DNA from: Candidatus Peribacteria bacterium
GTDB lineage: Bacteria > Patescibacteria > JAEDAM01 > Absconditabacterales > Absconditicoccaceae
DNA: 41,355 nucleotides
Direction: 5' to 3'
Assembly: GCA_031280545.1 (NCBI GenBank)
Contig: JAITGP010000008.1
Coordinates: forward strand, 1-41,355
Positions within the stretch are counted from its first letter, which is position 1. Every line of letters begins with the position of its first letter. This document shows, one piece after another, positions 20,583-28,775 of this stretch. The notes beneath the pieces are model-generated. The model was not told the DNA's origin. It was given only the letters and a program-made list of their open reading frames with translations, and did not search any database. Both the position numbers and the translations under genes were made by a program.

Positions 20583-21422
20583 TTAGTTTCCAAGCTCCCA
20601 TTTGATGATTTTCAAATATTCTGCGAAGATTCCGTCTTTTTTGTGGGTTCCTGTCCAGACATCGTTTTCATACCCTTCTCGAAAATATTTCGGAGAAGCT
20701 GGAGTAATTTTTCCATAGACGGTAGCCCCGCTAAGTCCATTATAGAGAGCTGAGAATCTCAAAAGATCTGTTTGAGTAGCTCCTGTATAACCCAATCCAA
20801 TAGTAAGTCAGTCTGCTTTATTTTTTTCGTTATATCGATTGATTTTAGTATTTGAAAAGTCTAGAAAATCCTGTACGGTCTGAAGGAAAAGCTCTTCGGT
20901 GATTTCTCCGGTTCCGTAGTCTTTACTCACGATTTGGAAAGGTCCATCTCCATTTTTAGGCAAAGCATAACTACAAGTGGACTCTCTATATCGCACCGCA
21001 ATCGTCAACGCCGTTGGAAAATTATTCACAAAGCTGAGATTATCGAGCGTATTATATCGTCCGATACAATTACTAGCTACTTTGTCATCAAGTAAAAGTT
21101 TACCCTCATACGTTTCTAGGAATTCAGCTTTTGCTGTTTTAGTCTGCTGGATAAATAGATTTTTTCTATTAGTAATTTGAGTAAAACTCCAGTCTCTCAG
21201 ACTCGTAAGCAGATAACTCAGTCTGGTATCATGTCCCTCTACTGCTTTTTGGAGCTTAGCGAATTGCTGATAATAGTTCCATAAATCTGCGTTATTGGCG
21301 GAAGAGAGTGCAGTTTGGAGATTAGAAAGCTGTTTGGTGTCAGTATCAGTAGGAGCATAGGCTTGAGTATAGGCAAAAAGTCCAAATCCCAAAACAAAAA
21401 CAGAAAGGAGAATTTTTTTCAT
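20583..21422 (-). CDS. secreted lysozyme / transglycosylase-like protein
   Basis: 279 residues from ATG 21422, with one UGA (in KADGLTIGLG) read as Gly. The signal peptide MKKILLSVFVLGFGLFAYTQAYA is clear. A helical N-terminal region is followed by a muramidase-like core: VRYREST (E147 as candidate catalytic Glu), NGDGPFQIVSKDYG (the GxxQI element), then GLGYTGATQ and YNGLSG. These match the layout of SLT/goose-type lysozyme folds that cut glycan strands. The exact family is not certain. A second such enzyme is encoded at 5785-6900. Confidence 0.75.
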
Positions 21423-21453
21423 CAGCAAAACAGATAAAAGATAAATCTCCTTA

Positions 21454-21481
21454 AACTTAGGAATATGAAAAAGAAATGCAA
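21454..21481 (-). promoter_or_regulatory. putative promoter (minus strand)
   Basis: On the minus strand, TTGCAT, 16 nt, TAAGTT, 31 nt before ATG 21422. Confidence 0.45.
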
Positions 21482-21503
21482 GCATAAAGAAAAACAGAGA
21501 GAC

Positions 21504-21528
21504 AAAAAGCCCCATGAAGGGGCTTTTT
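21504..21528 (-). terminator. Rho-independent terminator (minus strand)
   Basis: A perfect 10-bp stem (AAAAAGCCCC / GGGGCTTTTT) ends in T on either strand. By position it terminates the surface-protein gene 21545-22558. Confidence 0.9.
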
Positions 21529-21544
21529 ATAATTCTTATATCAA

Positions 21545-22558
21545 TTAGATATATCTTTTTTTATAGAGTTTGTATCCTCCATAGATAAGCAGAGCGATAA
21601 CCACCATTCCTAAAGCATCTTCTACAGGTCCAGTTTTCGGAACCTCTTCAATCTTTGGTGGAGGTGGAAGCGTATCATCAACTCTCATTGCTTGCACAGG
21701 ATAACGGATTTCTTTTCCTCCATCTAGTGGTCTAAATCGGAAAAGATGTTCTCCATCTCGCGTCATCGTATAATCATATCTTTCATCAGACATTCTTACC
21801 GTAGCCAGACGAATAAATTTTTCTTGTTTGAGATCAAAGAGCAATAAGTCTGCAGATCCACCGTTTTCTACAGCAGTCCATCTTAGTGTGATCGTATTTC
21901 CTGTAATAGTATGAGTTACATTTGCTAAACTCCAATCCGTGGAAGCTGCTCCATGTTGAGCATAAGGATCTGTAGTCTCCTCTCCATCAGTAGAGAGAGT
22001 TGGGATGGTTTCTGCTGGGGTTGGAGTAGAAATAAACATGGTATCAAAATCTCTACAATCCTCACCACTACCATAACGAGCCTCTAGGAGATTGAAACAA
22101 AACTGCTTTGAAGGGATTCCGATTTCATTTTTATCATTAATTGCTGGAGAATAGTAAGTGGTAAACGGTGTAACCACAAGATAATAACTTTGAGTAGACA
22201 CTACTCCATCTTGTACTCCCAAAGAAAGTTTCACTTTCCCAGCAGTACTGATGTCTGCACTCGTGGAATGGAAATCTTTCCCTGATAATTCCAGATAAGC
22301 CTGATCTACATCTGCTATAAAAGAAGGACTATAGCTGATTTTGTAATCTCTCATAGCCTCCCCATACTTATCATTGAGAAGTGGTGTTTCTAAAACGATC
22401 TCAGAAGTATCTATTGATACAAAAGAAACCTGATTGACCCCAGTATATCCATGAGGCAAATCTTTAGCTAAATCTGATACAGCAGGCATTGACTGTGCTG
22501 TTACGAAAGCGAAAGCTCCTACTACTAAGGAAGTAAGGGAAATTGCTAATTTTTTCAT
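21545..22558 (-). CDS. surface protein with PKTGP-type C-terminal anchor
   Basis: 337 residues from ATG 22558. The N-terminal signal peptide is MKKLAISLTSLVVGAFAFVTAQS. The body is beta-rich with a fibronectin-III-like stretch at about residues 210-300 (ITLRWTAVENGGSADLLLF). The C-terminus has the three parts of a sortase-type signal: EEVPKTGPVED, a hydrophobic helix (ALGMVVIALLIYGGY) and a basic tail (KLYKKRYI). LPxTG-like signals of this kind usually direct sortase to anchor the protein covalently. VPKTGP is a variant and no sortase gene is in the window. No UGA. Confidence 0.8.
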   Translation of the reverse strand: MKKLAISLTSLVVGAFAFVTAQSMPAVSDLAKDLPHGYTGVNQVSFVSIDTSEIVLETPLLNDKYGEAMRDYKISYSPSFIADVDQAYLELSGKDFHSTSADISTAGKVKLSLGVQDGVVSTQSYYLVVTPFTTYYSPAINDKNEIGIPSKQFCFNLLEARYGSGEDCRDFDTMFISTPTPAETIPTLSTDGEETTDPYAQHGAASTDWSLANVTHTITGNTITLRWTAVENGGSADLLLFDLKQEKFIRLATVRMSDERYDYTMTRDGEHLFRFRPLDGGKEIRYPVQAMRVDDTLPPPPKIEEVPKTGPVEDALGMVVIALLIYGGYKLYKKRYI

Positions 22559-22645
22559 TTGTAATACATAAGATGATAAAATAAATACTACAAATAAAGT
22601 ATATTCACAAAAAAAATAAAAGCAAATTTTCGAGGACATTTTTTA

Positions 22646-22672
22646 CAAAAAACCTCCCATTTTAGGGAGGTT
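22646..22672 (-). terminator. Rho-independent terminator (minus strand)
   Basis: An 8-bp perfect stem (AACCTCCC / GGGAGGTT), followed on the minus strand by a T run, ends the yebC transcript. Confidence 0.85.
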
Positions 22673-22694
22673 CTGGATAATTATAAGGTATAAC

Positions 22695-23447
22695 CTAGGA
22701 ATTTACATTATGATACACATGATCAACATCGTCATCTTCCTCTAAGGCATCAGAAATTCTCTCAAATCTCTCCAAATCTTCTCCCGTTAAATTCACCGTA
22801 TTGTCTGCGAAATAGTGCAAATCCGCTTCGGCGATATGGTATCCTAACTCAGCAATCTGCTTCCTTACCGTGATAAAGTCAGCTTTTTCAGTATATACTT
22901 CAGCAATCCCATCTTCAATACTGACGTCGCTGATAGCGAGTTCCATCACGTCCATTTCAAGTTTGTCTGCATCGAAAGACTCAACCTTTTCCATTTCTCT
23001 TCCTTTGTCTTCATATTTGATACTCACTCCATCAATCACAATCAACCCTTTCTCCTGAAACTGCCACGCAACAGCACCAATTTCCGCCATCGCACCACCT
23101 GCTTTCGTCAAAATCGTTCTTACGGCACTACTCGTTCTGTTCGTGTTAGAAGTAATCGTTTTGATCAAAAATGCTGAGCCATTCGGACCGTAGCCTTCAT
23201 ACATTACCTCCTTCATCTCTTCTCCTTCCAGCTGTCCAGAGCCTTTCAAAATAGCTCTATCAATCACATCTCTCGGCAATCCGTGGTATCTTGCTTTTTC
23301 AAGCACCATTTCCAAACTAGGGTTCATTTTAGGGTCTGCACCATTTTTGGCAGCCATTTGGATTTTCTTTCCAATAATAGAATAAATCCTTGATTTTGCA
23401 GCATCCCCGCTGGCTTTTCTCGCCGCGATACTATGTCGTCTTCCCAT
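22695..23447 (-). CDS. yebC: YebC/PmpR (TACO1) family protein
   Basis: 250 residues, normal for the family. Hallmarks are the N-terminal MGRRHSIAARKASGDAAKSR (a variant of the usual GHSKWxxIKHKK start), then IQMAAKNGADPKMNP, GLPRDVIDRAI, MYEGYGPNGSAFLI and TNRTSSAVRTILTKAGG. YebC proteins were long annotated as transcription regulators. Bacterial and mitochondrial members have been linked to translation of difficult, including proline-rich, stretches. That would fit a genome encoding Pro-rich tails and linkers, but this link is inference. It lies 69 nt downstream of recX on the same strand. Stop TAG, no UGA. Confidence 0.95.
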   Translation of the reverse strand: MGRRHSIAARKASGDAAKSRIYSIIGKKIQMAAKNGADPKMNPSLEMVLEKARYHGLPRDVIDRAILKGSGQLEGEEMKEVMYEGYGPNGSAFLIKTITSNTNRTSSAVRTILTKAGGAMAEIGAVAWQFQEKGLIVIDGVSIKYEDKGREMEKVESFDADKLEMDVMELAISDVSIEDGIAEVYTEKADFITVRKQIAELGYHIAEADLHYFADNTVNLTGEDLERFERISDALEEDDDVDHVYHNVNS

Positions 23448-23516
23448 AGGTGATAGTAATAAAGTTTAAAAGTCTGACTTATTTTTATTGATTCGGTTTC
23501 TGATTTCCAGAGGAAG

Positions 23517-23957
23517 CTACTCCCTCTTCCCATTTAATACGTCCTTAATATCCTGTAGCCTGTGTCCCTTTCTCATCAGCTTCTGAATAATATCAAATCC
23601 ATCTACGCCTTTTTTCTTGTAGTTCTCAATTTCTTTCCTAATTCCTGAGGCAATTCCTTCGCTCATATCAGCTTTATTTTCTTCAATAAGCTGGTCTAAA
23701 ATCCCATTATCAATCCCTCTTTGTTGTAATTTCTGCTTAATCACGAAAACAGGTTTCCCCTTTTTTACCACTTCACTGTAAAAATAGCTTTCCGCGTATT
23801 TCAAATCATTGATAAAGTCGTTTCTTTTCAGGCTTTCCATCGTTTTTTGCACGCTCTCCGTGTCATAGCCTTTTTTATACAGTAAAATCCTCATCTCCTG
23901 CTCCGTCTTGGGATAGCGGGAAAGATAAGAAAGTGCGTATTCCATACAGTTCGCCAT
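23517..23957 (-). CDS. recX: RecX-family regulator of RecA
   Basis: 146 residues from ATG 23957 (MANCMEYALSYLSRYPKTE). A TTG four codons upstream is less likely. It has the three tandem three-helix modules of RecX: ALSYLSRYPKTEQEMRILLYKKGY, then INDLKYAESYFYSEVVKKGKP with VIKQKLQQRGID, and a final KKGVDGFDIIQKLMRKG. RecX binds RecA filaments and limits or modulates recombination. recA is not in the window. The gene is followed by yebC. A 33-bp repeat lies 43 nt upstream of its start. No UGA. Confidence 0.88.
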   Translation of the reverse strand: MANCMEYALSYLSRYPKTEQEMRILLYKKGYDTESVQKTMESLKRNDFINDLKYAESYFYSEVVKKGKPVFVIKQKLQQRGIDNGILDQLIEENKADMSEGIASGIRKEIENYKKKGVDGFDIIQKLMRKGHRLQDIKDVLNGKRE

Positions 23958-24000
23958 AGGGGTATTCAAAATAATACTAAAAAGAAGTCTGATTGTAGTA

Positions 24001-24033
24001 TGGCGATTTCTCCTGCTTTATCAAGGTAAGATT
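24001..24033. repeat. 33-bp direct repeat, copy 1
   Basis: It is identical over 33 bp to 25435-25467, starting TGGCGATTTCTCC and ending GGTAAGATT. It lies just upstream of recX. The two copies bracket the RelA/SpoT gene and the palindrome pair, 1434 bp apart. Confidence 0.9.
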
Positions 24034-24099
24034 TATAGTGCGTGATGAGTATTGTTTCTCTATTGGTATTTTTGATTTAAAATTTACATTTGCATATTA

Positions 24100-25158
24100 T
24101 TATCCTTTCTTCATACTGCTACGTAAATGCTTAATAAAATTTTCGGTATCTCAAAAATAGTTTGGATAAGCCTGCTTTAAAGTTTTCAAGGAGTCCCCAG
24201 AAACCAATACAACTTGTCAGGCATATTCATCTTGAAATTGTCTTTCTTGATTTCAATAATCTGTCATAGCTTTATCCAATTCTCAGCGTTGATATCAATT
24301 GATTTTCATGGAGTTCTCTTTTAAGTTCAAAATTAAAAGATAGTATTCATAAAAAGACTTCTTTTTACTAAGTTTATTTATAAAATTCAATCATTCACTA
24401 TACACTTGCATTTTAGAAATAACATGAAGCTCTTTTTCTTTTTGTTCTAATATCTTTTTTAATTCTCCTACATCACATCATTTATGCATATCCAAAGGTT
24501 CACATCATTCTGTTATAGCAAAAAGAGAGCTAATCAAAGCAAAAAAATCTAACCAATCTTGTGTTCATTCATCAGATTTTAAAGACTTATTTAAAACAAT
24601 TCACATGGTTTCTACTGCTGTTGCCCAAATATGTTGAAGTTCAGTTCTTAATTGAATTTCTATTTGCAATCATTTATACTCAGGAGCATAAGAATTATCA
24701 TATTTATACACTAAATGTAGCGATCTGTATCCAGATTTTTTTGGTGCAGAAATATAATCATCAATCCTAACCAACTTATGATCAAATTTACTATTTTTAA
24801 TATCATCTCCTAGTTTGTACACATAATCAATTTCCCTTAAAACGACCCTTAATCATCAAATATCTTGCATTCTAGATAACATCATATTAGGATTTCTTTT
24901 TAGTTTTCACAGAATAGAATGAGTACGTTTTAGTCTTTCCGCAACGATAGCCTTATACTTTAAGGTTCTTATTTTTCATCTAAGAAAAGACTGAAAGGTA
25001 TTTAGTGGATAATCATGGACAGCTCTCCAATTATTCAAAATAGGGAAAGCCTCTTCTTTTTGTTTTTCAGAAGATTTTTCATCTATGAGAATTTTTCAAG
25101 CCTTATTAATTTGCTCTTTTGAATATTGAAGATACACTTTTTTTCATTTCCCAACCAC
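24100..25158 (-). CDS. RelA/SpoT-domain alarmone synthetase
   Basis: 352 residues with 17 UGA read as Gly; only 6 glycines use GGN. The N-terminal region (SKEQINKAGKILI, NNWRAVHDYPLNTFQ, VAERLKRTHSILGKLKR) precedes the synthetase core MQDIGGLRVVL (D99; G101-G102 are tandem UGA), KKSGYRSLHLVYKY (143 on) and EIQLRTELQHIWATAVE (E167). The C-terminal module has VSGDSLKTLKQAYPNYF. It has no HD hydrolase domain, so it is a stand-alone pyrophosphate transfer enzyme making (p)ppGpp or a related product. Some relatives are toxins (toxSAS) that modify tRNA. I see no antitoxin ORF. The GTG start at 25158 is chosen because it lies 31 nt from the -10. An ATG at 25147 is out of frame. The gene lies inside the 33-bp repeats. 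Confidence 0.9.
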
Positions 25159-25189
25159 AATTATATCATTTAAGAGATAAATCTGTCCT

Positions 25190-25217
25190 ATAATACCTTT
25201 TTTTAATCTCTATTCAA
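25190..25217 (-). promoter_or_regulatory. putative promoter of the RelA/SpoT gene
   Basis: On the minus strand, TTGAAT, 16 nt, TATTAT, ending 31 nt before GTG 25158. The twin palindromes lie directly upstream. Confidence 0.5.
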
Positions 25218-25223
25218 GTAATA

Positions 25224-25296
25224 AAGATGAAAACGTATCTTTTTGATTTTTTACTAGTTCTAAACTATTGATATTCAAAAAAGATAGAGTTTCATC
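25224..25296. repeat. 73-nt imperfect palindrome, copy A
   Basis: The ends GATGAAA and GTTTCATC are complementary, as are TATCTTTTTGA and TCAAAAAAGATA inside them. At the centre TAGTT-CTA-AACTA forms a small hairpin. It could fold as one long stem in RNA or as a cruciform. It lies 7 bp from the -35 of the RelA/SpoT promoter. Confidence 0.85.
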
Positions 25297-25315
25297 CCTT
25301 AATATAAATAAGTAA

Positions 25316-25388
25316 AAGATGAAAACACATCTTTTTGATTTCTTACCAGTTCTAAACTATTGGTATTCAAAAAAGATAGAGTTTCATC
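25316..25388. repeat. 73-nt imperfect palindrome, copy B
   Basis: Same length and layout as copy A and about 90 percent identical by eye, repeated in the same direction after 19 nt. The inner TACCA pairs with TGGTA, whereas in copy A both arms have changed (TACTA, TGATA). Confidence 0.85.
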
Positions 25389-25434
25389 TTAACGGTATGT
25401 AATTAATGCTCTCAAACATTGCTCTTGTTTTTTT

Positions 25435-25467
25435 TGGCGATTTCTCCTGCTTTATCAAGGTAAGATT
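25435..25467. repeat. 33-bp direct repeat, copy 2
   Basis: It is identical to 24001-24033. It begins 2 nt beyond the TAA stop of the leftward membrane-protein gene 25470-25988. No similarity is seen outside the 33 bp. Confidence 0.9.
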
Positions 25468-25469
25468 AC

Positions 25470-25988
25470 TTATTCAGCTTTTTCTGTATTTTCTTCCTTA
25501 ATATCTCATTTCTTATCCTTTCTCTTATGATAATGATGCAGAACCCAACGAGCAATCGGTTGTGCTAACACTGCTTCCACTCCAAAGGCAATCCCAAAAT
25601 TACGTGGTCGACGATAGAAAAAATGCGTGAATGCATCCATATTCACTTCCCCCGTCCCAATCCGCGTCGCCACCACAGTCAGGATAATCGACATCAAAAG
25701 TACATTACACAGGGTATTGATCACCATATGAGCATTGAAACTATCAGTAGGTGCGATGATTTTATTCGCCAGTCGCTGTGCAGGTTTCTGAGTTGCTAGG
25801 ACGAGAATAATCACGGTAATCCAGATAAAAGGCAGAATTTTTAAAGTATGTTTCCAGACTTCAAAACTAAATTCCACCTCAAACATACTGATTAAAGGAG
25901 CGATAATGTTGACGGAGATGAGAGAAATAATGAGCATAAAAGCCAAAAATTCACGCTTATTGCGAGGGAGTTTCATATAAAATTCCAT
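25470..25988 (-). CDS. four-helix membrane protein, possibly DUF2798-like
   Basis: 172 residues with one UGA (25506-25508) read as Gly, which adds an acidic tail ending in KAE before TAA. Starts at ATG 25988 (MEFYMKL) or, equally plausible, ATG 25976 (MKLPRNKREFLAF). Hydrophobic segments include FLAFMLIISLISVNIIAPLI, ILPFIWITVIILVLA, VINTLCNVLLMSIILTVVA and a weaker last one. The arrangement recalls DUF2798 membrane proteins, but the match is only by general pattern. Its role is unknown. Confidence 0.65.
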
Positions 25989-26020
25989 AAGATATTTTTA
26001 GAAATATAAAAAATAAGTAT

Positions 26021-26048
26021 AAAAAACTGACTCGAAATTTCAAGTCAG
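26021..26048 (-). terminator. Rho-independent terminator (minus strand)
   Basis: A near-perfect palindrome (CTGACTCGAAA / TTTCAAGTCAG) is followed on the minus strand by six T. It ends the transcript of 26092-26910. Confidence 0.75.
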
Positions 26049-26091
26049 AGTTGTATGATATAGTACGTAGTAAGTAGGATTTCTTTGATTT

Positions 26092-26910
26092 TTAATGATA
26101 CTTCACTCCTTCTTGGTCTAAAATCACATTCAACAAATAGTCATTATATATCGCATCTCTCATTATCGTACCAATCGTTTTCCCACCTCCATCTTTGATA
26201 TACAAATCTCTACTTCCCCCGTGTTTACTGGTCGGAACAAGTTCAGCGATTTCGTCCCAAGCAAACGTTTCTCCCTTAATTTCTATTCCCGCTTTGCTGA
26301 CTTTCAGACTTTCAAAATCAATACTCTCACCTTTTTCGTATTTCTCTAGCATTGCGTCTTGTCGGTAGTCTCTGTGATGTTCAAGCAGACTTTTAGAAAA
26401 ATTGAGAAAGAGATTATTTTCCTCCACGCTCAGCTTAACCTGCTCCTCATTGATGAGGGTCAATGTAATATTCACATTACTTTCGTGGGTAGGACCATTG
26501 CTTCGAAGCGACCTCTGAATGTAGCGAATATCCTTATACTCATAAGCATATTCCTTCTTCCCAATCTTCAGCCAAAAGCCTTTTCCATACACTTCTGCTT
26601 GCACACTTTTCCCCTCACCCAGACTAGAAGCATATCCCAGAAAAGCACCAAAAGGGATTAAAAGCCAGAGCAAACTTCGCTTGTTCCTTTCAATGAAGAG
26701 GTCTCGCCCGAGAAAAGTGTATTTGTCCCGAAATCGCCGTATTCCAGCGATAGAAATCGCCAAACAAACCAACGTTCCAATTCGATTTTGGATTTTGGTT
26801 CAGGTGTCTTTGAGTTTTCTTCCCTCAGGAGAAAAGGTTTTAAGCGGGCTTCCTCGTGCTTGTTTCACTTCATCAGCGGGAAGTCCAGAAAGGGTATACG
26901 TTGTTGTCAT
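26092..26910 (-). CDS. membrane protein with PH-like soluble domain (putative)
   Basis: 272 residues from ATG 26910. One UGA (in KDTGTKIQNR) would make a standard-code caller start too late. Two hydrophobic segments lie at about residues 52-65 (TLVCLAISIAGI) and 85-100 (SLLWLLIPFGAFLGYASS). The following 170 residues are beta-rich with repeated short strands (GFWLKIGKKEYAYEYKDIRYI, GIEIKGETFAWDEIAELV), as in bacterial PH-like domains that sit behind membrane anchors. The domain call is by strand pattern only. It heads towards a terminator and follows 26944-27252 on the same strand. Confidence 0.65.
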
Positions 26911-26943
26911 AATAGAGGTAGAAAAAAAGTAAAAGTCTGATTT

Positions 26944-27252
26944 TTATGAAAGATTTCCTATAATAACCATAATGATTGCAAAAATCAATCCTAATACCGC
27001 AAATCCAAACAGTGTAAAAAGCTGATTAACGACCTTTCCCAGCAAAGAAACAGGTCTCTCATAGAGTTCATCTCCTACTTTCCAAACGCCTTTCTTCCAC
27101 CATAAAGGTAGAATAGGTAGCCGGAAAATTGTGAGAAAAAGATACTGATTTCTCCTCTTTGCTCCTTGCATTTCCATTTCCGATTGCTCTTCCCCATTAG
27201 AAAAGTTAGCTAATGCAAAGAGTACCAGCGTTTTATATCCGATAATAATCAT
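26944..27252 (-). CDS. small membrane protein
   Basis: 102 residues. A first hydrophobic stretch (IIIGYKTLVLFALANF) and a strong C-terminal one (LFTLFGFAVLGLIFAIIMVII) flank a basic middle with a WWKKGVWKVGDELYE segment. No family was recognised. It is part of a leftward run of five membrane-related genes and probably belongs with the PH-like proteins on either side. No UGA. Confidence 0.6.
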   Translation of the reverse strand: MIIIGYKTLVLFALANFSNGEEQSEMEMQGAKRRNQYLFLTIFRLPILPLWWKKGVWKVGDELYERPVSLLGKVVNQLFTLFGFAVLGLIFAIIMVIIGNLS

Positions 27253-27295
27253 AAGGGCAAGATAAGAAATAAAATTCTGTCTGAAGTTTCAGAGC

Positions 27296-28141
27296 TTATT
27301 CCTCAAAAGTCGTTCCAGCTTTTTCTTCTAGCTTCTTTTGAAACATCATTTCTACATAGAGGAAGGCTTCGTAGTTGTCAGTGAGAAGTTTTTGCAGTTC
27401 CTTAAGTTCTACATTTGGAAAATCCACATTCTGAATTCGGTACACAAAATGCACTTTCTCACCATTGAACTCAAATTCTAGCACTTCACCCCCGCTCGCT
27501 CCAGAATGTACCATCAAGTCTTTCGCAGTTGCTTTTTTCAGGGTAATATTCATCAGTTGAGATAAAGGAAACACCTCATTCACCGCCAATTCGTGATGCT
27601 TATCAAAAGCGAGATAATGCAGATTTTTATCGGTCAAAACGAGGTAATATCTTCCAACATCAATATACGTTGCTTTCACACCCACCATAGACCAAAGCAC
27701 CTGTTTTCCAGCGGTTTTAGCAGCATCTTTCGCAGCACTTCCCAAAGTCTTGTAAGGGAAACATTGCCTCAATCCGATAATTTTCTCACCTTTCATCTCA
27801 GCTTGGAAAGGATGGAGTAATCCCTCTTCCCCAAAAAGAGAATCAAGCAAAGCTTGTTTTTCGGCAGGCGATTTCTGATCTATGGCGGCAAATTGATTAG
27901 ACTTAAAAGCATTCCCTTTATTCTTCACTACTTTCGTCACGACGAAGTAGAGAATGAAAAAGACAATCAGTCCTGCAGCGTAATAGTACACCATTGGTGG
28001 TATTCCAGGTGCAGTGTAGCTGTACACTTCAGGCGCAGCTGCAACATCGTCTGCACTAGGAACGTCATCAGCATCCTGAGCGAGGACGAAAGGCGACACT
28101 ATCAGTGTCAATGCGAAGAGAAGAGAGAAGAATTTTTTCAT
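27296..28141 (-). CDS. exported membrane protein with PH-like domain (putative)
   Basis: 281 residues. The signal peptide MKKFFSLLFALTLIVSPFVLAQ is followed by an acidic Ala/Asp stretch, one transmembrane helix (YYYAAGLIVFFILYFVVTKVV, about 50-70) and a cytoplasmic domain. That domain contains strand pairs such as RYYLVLTDKNLHYLAF, VFPLSQLMNITLKKA and LEFEFNGEKVHFVYRI, the usual look of a bacterial PH domain (a GRYYLVLTDKNLHYL start is typical). The likely role is at the membrane, otherwise unknown. No UGA. Confidence 0.65.
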   Translation of the reverse strand: MKKFFSLLFALTLIVSPFVLAQDADDVPSADDVAAAPEVYSYTAPGIPPMVYYYAAGLIVFFILYFVVTKVVKNKGNAFKSNQFAAIDQKSPAEKQALLDSLFGEEGLLHPFQAEMKGEKIIGLRQCFPYKTLGSAAKDAAKTAGKQVLWSMVGVKATYIDVGRYYLVLTDKNLHYLAFDKHHELAVNEVFPLSQLMNITLKKATAKDLMVHSGASGGEVLEFEFNGEKVHFVYRIQNVDFPNVELKELQKLLTDNYEAFLYVEMMFQKKLEEKAGTTFEE

Positions 28142-28169
28142 AGATAGATATGATAAGAAGATAAAAAAC

Positions 28170-28748
28170 TTAGTTAAGCTTGTCTCCTGAGAGCTTTTTT
28201 CTGATAAATTTTATGATATTCCAAACTATCGCAATAATAAAGATAGCTCATAGCCCGTACCCCAGCAGATTTTCTATCTGAAAAGTTTCAACAAAAGCTG
28301 GACGGGTAATATCGGTTTCATAGATAATCTCTCCATCTTTCGTGAGTTGATAAATGGGGATAGTTGTCGTTCCTAAATGGGAAATACTATACCGCCATTT
28401 GTGATAATTCTCTGCATCGTTCTTCAGCATTTTAACTTCTACTACATCTTTTTTACGCAAAGAAAGGTCATTCTTTGTCATTCACCGTCAAGGAATACCC
28501 AAGGCGAAAGTTTCTTCTTCGGTATAAAGCACGAAATAATCGTTAATAGTCTGTCCATTCCTAGTCTGTTTCATATGGTCAATCTTCTTAATAGTGAAGG
28601 TTTCTGTGGTAAAATCCGCTTCCGTCCTCGCAGCAGCTTGTTCCATATTTCGAAAACCATATCGAAGGATACCTCCCATCAGTCCAAAACCTCAGAGAAA
28701 AATCAGAATCCCCAAAATAATTTTCGTTTTCGTTGAGAGTGATTGCAT
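28170..28748 (-). CDS. DUF3592-like membrane protein
   Basis: 192 residues from ATG 28748 with four UGA read as Gly. Standard-code reading gives two unrelated-looking fragments. One N-terminal helix (IILGILIFLGGFGLMGGI) and one C-terminal helix (LGAIFIIAIVWNIIKFI) enclose a beta-rich domain of about 120 residues (NDYFVLYTEEETFALGIPG, YHKWRYSISHLG). This two-helix sandwich is the DUF3592 layout. The function of that family is unknown. It lies between the PH-like protein and the IleRS-domain gene on the same strand. Confidence 0.65.
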
Positions 28749-28775
28749 TGGATATAGGAGTAAAAAGATAAAAAG

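Noticed and set aside
23975..24080. Remnant of an ABC-type ATPase on the minus strand (ETILITHYKSYLDKAGEIA)
   Set aside because: The 33-bp repeat can be read as SYLDKAGEIA and the flank resembles an H-loop region, but the open stretch is short, has no start and no other ATPase motif.
25224..25388. CRISPR array
   Set aside because: There are only two repeat units, they are long palindromes with a single 19-nt gap, and no cas gene is present.
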